From Paenibacillus sp. cl123 (GTDB lineage: Bacteria; Bacillota; Bacilli; Paenibacillales; NBRC-103111): DNA of 64,000 nucleotides. Positions 8,848 through 17,228 of this stretch are shown in pieces (positions within the stretch are counted from its first letter, which is position 1; each line of letters begins with the position of its first letter). The notes below the pieces were generated by a model. The model ran no database searches. It worked only from the letters and a program-made list of their open reading frames with translations, and was not told the DNA's origin. The position numbers were made by a program, and so were the translations under genes. The stretch covers positions 310,001 to 374,000 of the forward strand of contig NZ_FMYY01000002.1 in assembly GCF_900101595.1 (NCBI RefSeq), written 5' to 3'.

Positions 8848-9714
8848 TTAAACTATGGAAGCTTTTTTCCGCCGGAGCAGGAACAGAAGAGCGAGCATGG
8901 ATACGTTCAGAAGCACGCTCCACCACAGACCGCTTTGCACCGCTAAAGTTAGAAATAACGATTCCAATGTCAGCAGGAGCATAACGGGAACGAACAATGG
9001 AGAAAAAGCAGCCGACCGGGCCTGGTCTATATATTCATCATGTAAATAATTAATGATGCTGATAATGAGCAGAGCGGTAAACCACCAGCAGATGAAAAAA
9101 ATCAAGGTCGTCTGGTCGTCCGGCGTACTCCAGACACTCAGCCAGCCGCCGTTCCATGGCCGGGGCTGCGACTGAACGCCGCTTGGCTGCAGAAGCAGGT
9201 TCATCGAGGCGGCCATGCTGGCCGTCCACAAGGCCGGCAGCCAGAAGCTGCGGCGTTTGCGGCGCTTGCGCTCGAGCTTCAGCTGTCTCAAGCCCGGCGA
9301 TAATTTCTCGAGCGGTGTAAGTCCTTTCAAGATGTCCTGCGCAGGCTCGACGGGAGCGAACGCTTTGGCTATGATCAGCAGCATGCACCAGGCAAATGGA
9401 ACAGCAAGCGGGACGCCGAACAGCAGCGGGGCAAAGCGGGATGGATCGCTGTCCGCACCGGTATGAAATCCGGCGTGCCTCGTTCCGAGCCACTCAGCCG
9501 CATAGGAGATGCTTGAGCAAATAATAAACATCAAAACCGCTTGCCTGGCTCCATACTTGCGGACGTACCATACGAGAGCCGTAGCCCCTCCGAGAATCAG
9601 ATAAATGCCGTTGGCCCATGCAAGCCATTGGACGCTCAAGCCGCTGCCGGTCAAGCCGACAACGAACCAGAGCAGGTACAGGATCGACATAAGGATGACC
9701 CATCGGCCCATCAT
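8848..9714 (-). CDS. Carotenoid biosynthesis (CruF/DUF422-type) integral membrane protein
   Basis: 288-residue polytopic membrane protein with about seven hydrophobic segments. The central motif AAEWLGTRHAGFHTGAD, followed by LFGVPLAVPFAW, resembles the CruF/DUF422 carotenoid biosynthesis family, whose characterised members hydrate carotenoid ends. A long basic loop (ERKRRKRR, about residue 150) separates the two halves. No other carotenoid genes are visible nearby, so the substrate is unknown. The start codon overlaps the stop of the 46-residue ORF upstream by 4 bp, and the terminator hairpin lies directly after its stop. Confidence 0.62.
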   Translation of the reverse strand: MMGRWVILMSILYLLWFVVGLTGSGLSVQWLAWANGIYLILGGATALVWYVRKYGARQAVLMFIICSSISYAAEWLGTRHAGFHTGADSDPSRFAPLLFGVPLAVPFAWCMLLIIAKAFAPVEPAQDILKGLTPLEKLSPGLRQLKLERKRRKRRSFWLPALWTASMAASMNLLLQPSGVQSQPRPWNGGWLSVWSTPDDQTTLIFFICWWFTALLIISIINYLHDEYIDQARSAAFSPLFVPVMLLLTLESLFLTLAVQSGLWWSVLLNVSMLALLFLLRRKKASIV

Positions 9715-9851
9715 ACCGTTCTGCTTTCTCCGCCTAAGGCTTGATGCGGTATTCCAGGAAAATTGATCGATACATACGGCTTGGTCGGCTTATGAGGGCA
9801 AAGAGCGGAGCGTTTCCTCTTCCTCATGGCTTTTTTGAGCGTGCGAAGCAT
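9711..9851 (-). CDS. Small basic protein translationally coupled to the CruF-like gene
   Basis: A 46-residue, strongly basic ORF (MLRTLKKAMRKRKRSALCPH...) with a textbook GAGGTGA site 5 nt before its ATG. Its stop overlaps the next start by 4 bp (ATGA). No family is recognised. A longer in-frame reading upstream has no ribosome-binding site and is rejected. It may be a real small protein or a leader that couples translation of the membrane protein. Confidence 0.5.
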   Translation of the reverse strand: MLRTLKKAMRKRKRSALCPHKPTKPYVSINFPGIPHQALGGESRTV

Positions 9852-10036
9852 GGCAGTCACCTCGAATTGACAATAGTAGTGAGACGCAGGCGGATCGGGG
9901 GAGGCCGGATGCCGCAAGACCTGCGGATAGGAAGCATGAAGCAGCCGCTCTACCCCCAAAAAGTCCCGCCTCTTTACTATGTATATAAGGAACTTGGACA
10001 AATGATACGGAAATTCCAAGGTTTCTAACCAAACCA

Positions 10037-10065
10037 TTGTAGCCGAACATGCATTCGTTTATAAT
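10037..10065 (+). promoter_or_regulatory. mrfAB promoter with LexA-like box in the spacer
   Basis: TTGTAG (10037-10042) and TATAAT (10060-10065) are separated by 17 bp. The spacer contains CGAACATGCATTCG (10044-10057), close to the Gram-positive LexA/DinR consensus CGAAC-N4-GTTCG with one half-site mismatch. This predicts SOS repression of the downstream repair genes. Confidence 0.6.
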
Positions 10066-10101
10066 GGAAGAAGCTAGCTGTAGAGGAAAGAGGGACTTCT
10101 C

Positions 10102-12390
10102 ATGAACCGATTGACCGGCAAAGTATCTTCCATGGACGAATGGATCGAGCTGGTGCGCAGCATGCCGGAGATTATGAAGCAGGTTACTTATTGGCATACG
10201 ATCCCGGCCCGGGACGGGCGCTACGAACCGTTCCCAGAGGGATTGAACGAACAGCTGCGCGAAGCGCTTGTCTCAAGAGGCGTCGGGCAGCTATATACGC
10301 ATCAGGCTCAGGCTTTCCGTGAAGCGGCGGCAGGCCGCCATGTCGTGGCGGTGACACCGACGGCTTCCGGCAAGACGTTATGCTACAACTTGCCCGTTCT
10401 GCAAGGTATTTTGCAGGATGACAGCGCGCGGGCTTTGTATTTATTCCCTACAAAAGCGCTGGCGCAGGACCAGGTCGCCGAGCTCCAGGAGCTGGCGACC
10501 ACGATGGGAGCGGATATCAAGACGCATACGTATGACGGCGATACGCCGCCGACAGTGCGGACGGCTATCCGCAATGCCGGACATATCGTCGTAACGAACC
10601 CCGATATGCTGCACGCGGCTATTCTTCCTCATCATACCAAATGGGTGAAGCTGTTCGAGAATATCAAGTATATCGTGATCGACGAGGTGCATTCATACCG
10701 TGGCGTCTTCGGCAGCCATGTGGCCAATGTCATCCGCCGCCTGAAGCGGATATGCCGGTTCTACGGCTCAGAGCCGCAGTTTATATGCGCTTCAGCGACG
10801 ATTGACAACCCCAAGGAGCATACCGAGCGGCTGATCGGCGAACGGGTGGCGCTGGTGAACGAGAACGGCGCGCCCGCCGGGGAGAAGCATTTCGTTTTCT
10901 ATAACCCGCCGGTCGTCAATGAGCAGCTGGGCATTCGCAAAAGCAGCGTGCTGGAGACGCGCAAGCTGGCCGGGCTGCTGCTGAAGCAGGGGATTCAGAC
11001 GATTGTCTTCGCGCGCAGCCGGGTGAGGGTGGAGATTTTGCTGACCTATTTGCAGGAGCTGGTCGCTCACGAGCTCGGTACCAAGTCCATCCGGGGCTAT
11101 CGGGGCGGCTACCTGCCCAAGCTGCGCCGGGAGATCGAACGGGGACTGCGCAGCGGCGAAATCCGCGGCGTCGTCAGCACGAATGCGCTGGAGCTTGGCA
11201 TCGATATCGGCCAGCTCCAGGCCTGCGTGCTGAACGGCTATCCGGGCTCGATCGCCAGCACTTGGCAGCAGTCAGGCCGGGCAGGCCGGCGTCAGGAGAG
11301 CTCGATTACGTTTCTCGTGGCAAGCAGCAACCCGCTCGATCAATATGTGATCCAGCATCCGGATTTTTTCATCGAGAAGGCGCCGGAGCGGGCCTTGATC
11401 GAACCGGATAACCTGATCATCCTGGTCGATCATGTGAAATGCGCCGCCTACGAGCTGCCCTTCGAGGAGAATGAGACGTTCGGCGGCGAAGCGCTGCATG
11501 AAATTCTCGAATTTCTGACGGACGAGCGCATTCTTCACCGGGTGAAAAGCCGTTGGCATTGGATGGAGCAATCGTTCCCCGCTCATGATGTCAGTCTGCG
11601 GTCCGCCGCACAGGAGAACTTTATCATCATCGACATGACGGGCGGAGCCAAGGTGCTCGGTGAGGTCGACCGGTTCAGCGCGCCTACCCTGATCCATGAG
11701 GAAGCGATCTATCTGCACGAGGGCGTTCAATACCAGGTGGAGAAGCTGGATTATGAAGAGAAGAAAGCTTACGTGCGCGAGGTGGACGTCGATTACTTCA
11801 CGGATGCGAATCTGGCTGTTCAATTGAAGGTGCTGCATGTGATGCGGGAGGACCGCCTGCAGGGGCTGACCCGGCAGTACGGCGAGGTTACGGTGAACGC
11901 CAAGGCGACGATCTTCAAGAAGCTTAAGCTGCATACGCACGAGAATATAGGCTCGGGGCCCATTCATCTGCCGGAGGAGGAACTGCACACCAGCTCCTAC
12001 TGGCTAACCTTCGACGAGGAGACGGCCGCTCAGATGACGACGAATGACATGCAGTTCGCTTTGCTCGGGCTGTCGAATGTGCTTGTCCACATCGCGCCGC
12101 TGTATCTCATGTGCGACCCTCAAGATATTCGCGTCGTCGCTCAAGTAAAGGCGGTCCATAACAAGCAGCCGACGATTTTCTTCTATGACCGCTATCCCGG
12201 CGGAGTAGGTCTTAGCGAGCGGCTGTACGAGCTGCACGGGCAGCTGCTCGCGGAGGCTTCCAGGCTAATCGGCGGCTGCGGCTGCCTTAGCGGCTGTCCG
12301 GCCTGCGTCGGACCGATCGAGGAAGTCGGATTGACCGGCAAGAAGCTGGCGCTGGAGCTGCTCGCCAGACTGAAGGAGGATGCGCGATGA
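10102..12390 (+). CDS. mrfA: MrfA-type DEAD/DEAH helicase (YprA family)
   Basis: 762-residue superfamily 2 helicase matching B. subtilis YprA/MrfA, which acts in UvrABC-independent repair of mitomycin-type DNA damage. Walker A (TPTASGKT, about 85-92) and a DEVH Walker B (about 195) form the first RecA fold. The second contains GIDIGQLQ and QQSGRAGRR. The C-terminal DUF1998-type region ends with a four-Cys cluster (CGCLSGCPACVG, 726-737), the zinc-binding site of this family. The start has an AAAGAGGG site. It overlaps mrfB by 4 bp. The promoter carries a LexA-like box. Confidence 0.92.
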   Translation: MNRLTGKVSSMDEWIELVRSMPEIMKQVTYWHTIPARDGRYEPFPEGLNEQLREALVSRGVGQLYTHQAQAFREAAAGRHVVAVTPTASGKTLCYNLPVLQGILQDDSARALYLFPTKALAQDQVAELQELATTMGADIKTHTYDGDTPPTVRTAIRNAGHIVVTNPDMLHAAILPHHTKWVKLFENIKYIVIDEVHSYRGVFGSHVANVIRRLKRICRFYGSEPQFICASATIDNPKEHTERLIGERVALVNENGAPAGEKHFVFYNPPVVNEQLGIRKSSVLETRKLAGLLLKQGIQTIVFARSRVRVEILLTYLQELVAHELGTKSIRGYRGGYLPKLRREIERGLRSGEIRGVVSTNALELGIDIGQLQACVLNGYPGSIASTWQQSGRAGRRQESSITFLVASSNPLDQYVIQHPDFFIEKAPERALIEPDNLIILVDHVKCAAYELPFEENETFGGEALHEILEFLTDERILHRVKSRWHWMEQSFPAHDVSLRSAAQENFIIIDMTGGAKVLGEVDRFSAPTLIHEEAIYLHEGVQYQVEKLDYEEKKAYVREVDVDYFTDANLAVQLKVLHVMREDRLQGLTRQYGEVTVNAKATIFKKLKLHTHENIGSGPIHLPEEELHTSSYWLTFDEETAAQMTTNDMQFALLGLSNVLVHIAPLYLMCDPQDIRVVAQVKAVHNKQPTIFFYDRYPGGVGLSERLYELHGQLLAEASRLIGGCGCLSGCPACVGPIEEVGLTGKKLALELLARLKEDAR

Positions 12391-14084
12391 GCAGGCTGCG
12401 TGAGAGATTAAACCGTCATTTGAAGCAGGCGGATGCTGTAGTGTCGAGTTCTGACGGCGAATTGGCGGAGCGCTTGGAGCCGCAGCAGCTTTCGGAAATG
12501 CAGGAGAAGACTTCTGCGACGGCAAGCGCTGCCGAAGACTCGCCGACTGCCGTCGTTGCACCGACTTCCGGGCCGCCGTCCGAACCTTCGCCGCATGCGG
12601 ATCCGGAGGACGCCGGCTGGTCAAAACTTGGCGCCGCGTTGCGGCCGGGCGAGTGGGGGGATTTCGTCACGCGGCGTCTGACCTATGATTTGGAATTTCG
12701 CCATGGGCATTACATGCTGGGTGAGCTGAAGGCTTCCGCCGAAGCGCTGGAGCGTTTGCTGCAGCCGCAAGCCAAGTCCGGGCGAGGTGGGAAGCATGCC
12801 GCCCGGGAGGGAGCGGTGCCGGATACGGCCGCCGAGCGGCTGTTATTCATCGATACGGAGACGACCGGACTTGGTCAAGGGGCGGGCAACGTGCCTTTCA
12901 TGATCGGGATCGGCTATTTTGAGAATGGAGGCTTCACGGTGGAGCAGATGCTGATCCGCCATCCGGGCGAGGAGGCGTCTATGCTGGCTTACCTGCGGAC
13001 ATGCATCGCCGAGCGGCCGATTCTGATCTCGTATAACGGCAAGTCGTTCGATTGGCCGATCGTGAAAAACCGGTTTATTCTAAACCGGATTCCGCTGCCG
13101 CCGGAACCGGAAGGCCATATCGATTTTCTATACCCGTCCCGCAGCCTGTGGAGGACGACGCTAGCCTCCTGCCGGCTGGGACAGGTGGAAGAAGACCGGC
13201 TTGGCGTGCGGCGAGAGGACGATGTGCCGGGATCGCTGGCTCCAGCCTTATATTTTCAATATTTGGCGGAGCGCGATCCTGCCATTTTGGAAGGCGTATT
13301 TCGTCACAATGAATGGGATGTGCTTACATTGGTCGGCTTGGCGGTGCATTTCAGCAGGCTGCTGACGGGCGAGACGGATTTTGAGGATGTCCGCTTATTC
13401 GGGCGCGAGGAATGGTTCCGCTACGGACGGTGGATGGAGCGCTGCGGACTCGGCGAGGCGGCGATGGTAACGATGGAAGCGCTGGTCGACGAACTGCTGA
13501 TGGATGAGTTGCTGACGGACACAGGCGATGCCCCGGCGGCCTCGGTGCTGCCGGATTGCGTGCTCCCGCTGGCCCGCTATCTGAAGAAAAACGGGCGGTA
13601 TGACTCAGCCAGTGCGATGTGGAAGCTGTACATCCAGCGCCAGGGCAGCTCCAGACTTGCTTCTCTGGAGCCGTACATCGAGCTGTCGATGTATGGCGAG
13701 CACAAGCTTAAGGATCTGGATATGGCTCTGAGCTATGCGAAGGGCGCACAGGATGTGCTCTGGAGACGGCAGGCGTTGGAGCGCAGCAGCATGCGCCAGG
13801 CGGGTGTGAACGCGCGTCCCGCGGGCAGTAGCGAGGAAGACATGGACAGCGAGGAGGCTCGGCTGCTTAAGCGGATCGAGCGGCTGGAGCGAAAAGGACG
13901 ACCGAAGGGACGCAGCGCCCCAGGAAGCGCGACGGGACCGGGAATGCGGGAGACGACAGGGCAATGGGCGGACGATGACATAGAGTCAAAGGGCACGGGT
14001 CGCATGGCAGCTACGGGAAGTCAACCGGTGCGGCGGAATCGGCGCTCGGAGCGGGCAGCTGTCGGGCAACAGGAGCTGTTCTGA
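12387..14084 (+). CDS. mrfB: MrfB-type DEDD exonuclease (YprB family)
   Basis: 565 residues. A central RNase H-like 3'-5' exonuclease fold carries the DEDD motif I FIDTETTGLG (D156, E158), then LISYNGKSFDWPIVKNRF (motif II) and a C-terminal FRHNEWDVLTLVGL motif III. It matches B. subtilis YprB/MrfB, partner of MrfA in mitomycin repair. The C-terminal part is helical (TPR-like in the family). The first 120 residues are a low-complexity Ala/Ser/Pro extension, and a basic Arg/Gly tail ends the protein. The ATGA overlap with mrfA supports a two-gene operon. Confidence 0.9.
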   Translation: MSRLRERLNRHLKQADAVVSSSDGELAERLEPQQLSEMQEKTSATASAAEDSPTAVVAPTSGPPSEPSPHADPEDAGWSKLGAALRPGEWGDFVTRRLTYDLEFRHGHYMLGELKASAEALERLLQPQAKSGRGGKHAAREGAVPDTAAERLLFIDTETTGLGQGAGNVPFMIGIGYFENGGFTVEQMLIRHPGEEASMLAYLRTCIAERPILISYNGKSFDWPIVKNRFILNRIPLPPEPEGHIDFLYPSRSLWRTTLASCRLGQVEEDRLGVRREDDVPGSLAPALYFQYLAERDPAILEGVFRHNEWDVLTLVGLAVHFSRLLTGETDFEDVRLFGREEWFRYGRWMERCGLGEAAMVTMEALVDELLMDELLTDTGDAPAASVLPDCVLPLARYLKKNGRYDSASAMWKLYIQRQGSSRLASLEPYIELSMYGEHKLKDLDMALSYAKGAQDVLWRRQALERSSMRQAGVNARPAGSSEEDMDSEEARLLKRIERLERKGRPKGRSAPGSATGPGMRETTGQWADDDIESKGTGRMAATGSQPVRRNRRSERAAVGQQELF

Positions 14085-14247
14085 CGGTGCGTAACGCTTG
14101 TCTGGCAGGTTGAGCCGTTCTAGCGGTATGAAGAGCGATCACACAGCCGCAGCTGTTCTAGCGATAGACAGCACACGCATTTGAAATACGAGCTATTCAG
14201 ATTGAAGCCGGCGCATCTGGTGTAACCAAGGAGCGACGGCAGCCGAA

Positions 14248-14273
14248 AACGTCCGGATTCCCGGGCGTTTTTG
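14248..14273 (+). terminator. Intrinsic terminator after mrfAB
   Basis: A 9-bp stem with one G-U pair (14248-14256 with 14261-14269) and a 4-nt loop, followed by TTTTTGC, in the 284-bp gap between mrfB and the glycosylase gene. Confidence 0.65.
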
Positions 14274-14368
14274 CATTTACCGGAGGGGACAGGCTTCATC
14301 CCATGCATAAAGTGACGTTATTCGGGGCATAAACTGGAATAACCTACTACGACCTTGAGGAGAACGTT

Positions 14369-15178
14369 ATGCCCGAACTGCCCGAGATGGAAAATTACCG
14401 GCGTCTGCTGAGCGGCTTGATCGTCGGAAGACCAATTACCGGCACGGAGATTACCCGCGAGAAATCAATTAATCTGGACCCGGAGGAGTTCGACCGTCTG
14501 CTCCAGGGACAGGCGATTAGGCGCATCGACCGGAGAGCGAAGCATCTGCTGTTCGCGCTGGAATCCGGCGATACGATGGTGCTGCATCTGATGCTGGGCG
14601 GAATTATTTGCTACGGCACGCTGCAGGAGAAACCCGATCGTACGGTCCAGGTGCGGATTTCGTTCGGGGACCGTCACTTGTATCTGATCGGTCTCCGGCT
14701 TGGCTATCTGCATGTCCTGGGACCGGAGCAGCTGATCGAAGCGTTAGCCAAGCTGGGCCCCGAGCCGTATGATCCGATGCTTACCCCGCCTGTATTTCTT
14801 GAAAAACTGGCCGATCGCAAAGGAACGCTGAAAAGCACGTTGGTCGATCAAAGCTTTGTCGCCGGCATAGGCAACTGTTACAGCGATGAAATTTGCTTTG
14901 CCGCCGGACTGCTGCCCGAACGCAAGCCGGCTTCGCTGAGCACGGCGGAGGCTCTACGGCTATTTCACTCCATGCGCGAAGTGCTGGATGAAGCGACCAA
15001 CTGGGGCGGTTATATGGAGCTGCCGCTTTATCCGGGTGATCGGCTGACAGGCGGCTTCGACAGCCGCTGCCGCGTTTATGACCGCGAGGGCGAGCCTTGC
15101 GTGCGCTGCGGAGCTCTTATTCAGCGGAGAGAGATTTCCTCCAAGAAGTCCTTTTTTTGTCTCGGATGCCAATCTTGA
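14369..15178 (+). CDS. Fpg/Nei family DNA glycosylase
   Basis: Base-excision repair glycosylase/AP lyase. The 269-residue protein starts MPELPEMENYRR, where Pro2 and Glu3 are the catalytic residues. It has a helix-two-turn-helix region containing DQSFVAGIGNCYSDEICF and a C-terminal zinc finger with CVRC and CLGC. The residues between the finger cysteines (EISSKKSFF) differ from classical MutM, so the substrate is not assigned. The gene starts after CTTGAGGAGAACG, and the endonuclease IV gene follows after only 16 bp; glycosylase and AP endonuclease thus form a base-excision pair. Confidence 0.87.
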   Translation: MPELPEMENYRRLLSGLIVGRPITGTEITREKSINLDPEEFDRLLQGQAIRRIDRRAKHLLFALESGDTMVLHLMLGGIICYGTLQEKPDRTVQVRISFGDRHLYLIGLRLGYLHVLGPEQLIEALAKLGPEPYDPMLTPPVFLEKLADRKGTLKSTLVDQSFVAGIGNCYSDEICFAAGLLPERKPASLSTAEALRLFHSMREVLDEATNWGGYMELPLYPGDRLTGGFDSRCRVYDREGEPCVRCGALIQRREISSKKSFFCLGCQS

Positions 15179-15194
15179 AAGGAGGGAGGAGACG

Positions 15195-16070
15195 ATGAAG
15201 CTCGGCTGTCATCTCAGCATTCGCCGCGGTTATCTGGAAGCGGCCCGAGCGGCGGTTCGGTTAGGCGCTAACGCGTTCCAATACTTCCCCAAAAATCCCC
15301 GCAGTTTGTCCATCAAATCGCCAGTTCCCGCCGACGCTCAAGCTTGCGCGGCATTTTGCAGCGAGCATGGGATCGTCACGATCGCACATACGCCCTATCC
15401 GACGAATCCGGCAGTCGAGCCCGGCGAGCTGCGGGAGGCTACGATCGCCTCACTGCGCAATGATCTGGAGATCGCAAATGCCTGCGGTTCGGCCGGAATC
15501 GTCGTTCATTTTGGCAAATACCGGGGAAATGACACGTTACAAGGCTATAAAAATATTATACAATGTATAAATGAAGCGCTCATGGGCTATACCGGCAGCA
15601 CGATGCTGCTGATTGAGAATCAGGCGGGCGAAGGCGGCGGCATGGGAACGACATTCGAAGAGCTGGTTCAGGTGCGGAAGCTGTGCGAACGTCCGGAGCT
15701 GGTCGGATTTTGCTTTGACACCTGCCATGCTTTCGCTTCCGGCTTGTGGCCTTCCGGAGGGGCGGACAGCTGGGACAGGCTGCAGCAGGAGATGGAGCGT
15801 ACCGGATACTGGCCCGCTCTTCAGGCTGTTCATCTGAATGATTCCGTCTATCCGCGGGAGGGCCGCAAGGACAGGCATGCGCCGATCGGCCGCGGGAAGA
15901 TGGGCAGAGAAATTTTCGCCAGAATGCTGGCTTCGCCGGTATGGAAGGAAAAGGCCGGTCTGCCAGTCGTGCTGGAGACGCCTGTGGCGGCCCGAACGAC
16001 CCATGAAGCTGAAATTCGATTCATTCGGGAGTTGAGCCGGGGTAATGAAGATGGATGTGTATCTGGATGA
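15195..16070 (+). CDS. nfo: Endonuclease IV (AP endonuclease family 2)
   Basis: 291-residue TIM-barrel metalloenzyme that cuts 5' of abasic sites. It shows GCHLSIRRG at the N-terminus and the metal-ligand stretches IVVHFGKYRG, LLIENQAGEGGGMG, GFCFDTCHAFASG, HLNDS with DRHAPIGRGKMG, and PVVLETPV. The ATG at 15195 follows AAAGGAGGGAGGAG; an upstream in-frame start inside the glycosylase gene is rejected. The end overlaps the cREC gene by 26 bp. Confidence 0.92.
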   Translation: MKLGCHLSIRRGYLEAARAAVRLGANAFQYFPKNPRSLSIKSPVPADAQACAAFCSEHGIVTIAHTPYPTNPAVEPGELREATIASLRNDLEIANACGSAGIVVHFGKYRGNDTLQGYKNIIQCINEALMGYTGSTMLLIENQAGEGGGMGTTFEELVQVRKLCERPELVGFCFDTCHAFASGLWPSGGADSWDRLQQEMERTGYWPALQAVHLNDSVYPREGRKDRHAPIGRGKMGREIFARMLASPVWKEKAGLPVVLETPVAARTTHEAEIRFIRELSRGNEDGCVSG

Positions 16071-16401
16071 CGCCAGGCCTTGTCCGCCCGGTTTCGTCCT
16101 CGCCAGAAATGTAGAGGAATGCCTGCTGCTGCTGCGTGATTACGACATCGGCATCCTGTCGCTGGATTATGATCTCGGCTGGCATGAGCCGACCGGTATG
16201 GATGTGGTGCGGGGCATTATCGCCTCAGGGCAATACCCCGAGCAGATCTACCTGCACACATCAAGCGATATCGGCCGCAGGCAGATGTATGAGGCGCTGT
16301 ACCAGAGCAAGCCTGCTCATGTGTCGCTGACCGCGGGGCCTGTGCCTTATGAGCTGCTCGTGGAGATTGCCCGCACGCAGGGCAAGCCTCCAATCAAATA
16401 G
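16045..16401 (+). CDS. cREC-type receiver-like protein
   Basis: 118-residue protein resembling the 'cyclic-phosphate processing receiver' (cREC) family: MDVYLDDARPCPPGFVLARNVEE at the start and ILSLDYDLGWHEPTGMDVV in the middle, a receiver-like fold in which the acidic pocket is kept but no output domain exists. The family name comes from genomic predictions of a role on cyclic nucleotide or RNA phosphate ends; no activity is shown here. It overlaps nfo by 26 bp and is followed 23 bp later by the YlmA-like ATPase, so it belongs to the repair operon by position. Confidence 0.65.
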   Translation: MKMDVYLDDARPCPPGFVLARNVEECLLLLRDYDIGILSLDYDLGWHEPTGMDVVRGIIASGQYPEQIYLHTSSDIGRRQMYEALYQSKPAHVSLTAGPVPYELLVEIARTQGKPPIK

Positions 16402-16424
16402 CTGAAGAATAGGTGAGGTTGCAA

Positions 16425-17228
16425 ATGACAGCAAGCACGAAAGTTACCCGGACGGCGGAGGTTGTGGCGCTGGAGGGCATTCATTTTATACGCGAGAACA
16501 GGCATATTTTGAACGATGTCGGCTTTGTCGTTCAGGAAGGCGAGCATTGGGTTATTCTGGGGAGGAACGGCTCGGGCAAGACGACGCTGCTGGAGCTGAT
16601 GAACGGCTATCAATTCCCTTCCAGCGGCCAGGTTCGCGTGCTCGACCATACATATGGACAATGCGATGTCCGCGAGGTTCGCAAGCAGATCGGATACATC
16701 AGCCAGTCCTTGTACGAGAAGCTGAATCCGGCCGACCCGGTCTGGGAAGTGGTCGCTACCGGAGAGTTCGGCTTTCTGCGGTTCTATGAGGCGATTCCGC
16801 AAGGAATCCGTGAGAAATCGCTCGACAAGCTGCATGAGGTAGGACTGCTGCATATGGCCGATCAGCCGCTCGGCTCCCTGTCGCAGGGCGAACGCAAGAA
16901 GGTCATGCTGGCTCGCTCGCTGATGACGGAGCCTTCGATTCTGATCATGGATGAGCCGTGCGCGGGGCTGGATCTGTTCGAGCGGGAGCGCCTGCTTGTG
17001 AATATCAATACGCTTGGCGAGCAGTCCATGACGGTCATTTATGTGACCCATCATCTGGAGGAAATCGTCCCTATGTTCACCCACGTGCTGCTGGTGGAAG
17101 AAGGCAAGGTCATCGCCTGCGGCGAGAAACGCGACGTGCTGACCGAGGAGAATCTGGTGAAAGCGTTCCAGGTTCCCATTCGGATCGAATGGTTCGGCGA
17201 TCGCCCGTGGATCAAGGTGCTGGGATGA
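16425..17228 (+). CDS. ABC-type ATP-binding protein (YlmA-like)
   Basis: 267 residues with Walker A GRNGSGKT, signature LSQGERKK, Walker B ILIMDEPCAGLD and a switch histidine (VTHHLEE). It matches the single-domain ABC ATPase family of B. subtilis YlmA, which has no known permease partner. The ATG at 16425 follows AGGTGAGG; the GTG at 16413 lies inside that site. The 4-bp overlap (ATGA) with the next gene, a methyltransferase, argues for co-translation. Its physiological role is unknown. Confidence 0.85.
   Translation: MTASTKVTRTAEVVALEGIHFIRENRHILNDVGFVVQEGEHWVILGRNGSGKTTLLELMNGYQFPSSGQVRVLDHTYGQCDVREVRKQIGYISQSLYEKLNPADPVWEVVATGEFGFLRFYEAIPQGIREKSLDKLHEVGLLHMADQPLGSLSQGERKKVMLARSLMTEPSILIMDEPCAGLDLFERERLLVNINTLGEQSMTVIYVTHHLEEIVPMFTHVLLVEEGKVIACGEKRDVLTEENLVKAFQVPIRIEWFGDRPWIKVLG

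Noticed and set aside
16958..17224. N-terminal extension of the RlmM-like frame into the YlmA-like gene
   Set aside because: Low-complexity shadow of the ABC gene; the 4-bp overlap at 17225 gives the proper start.
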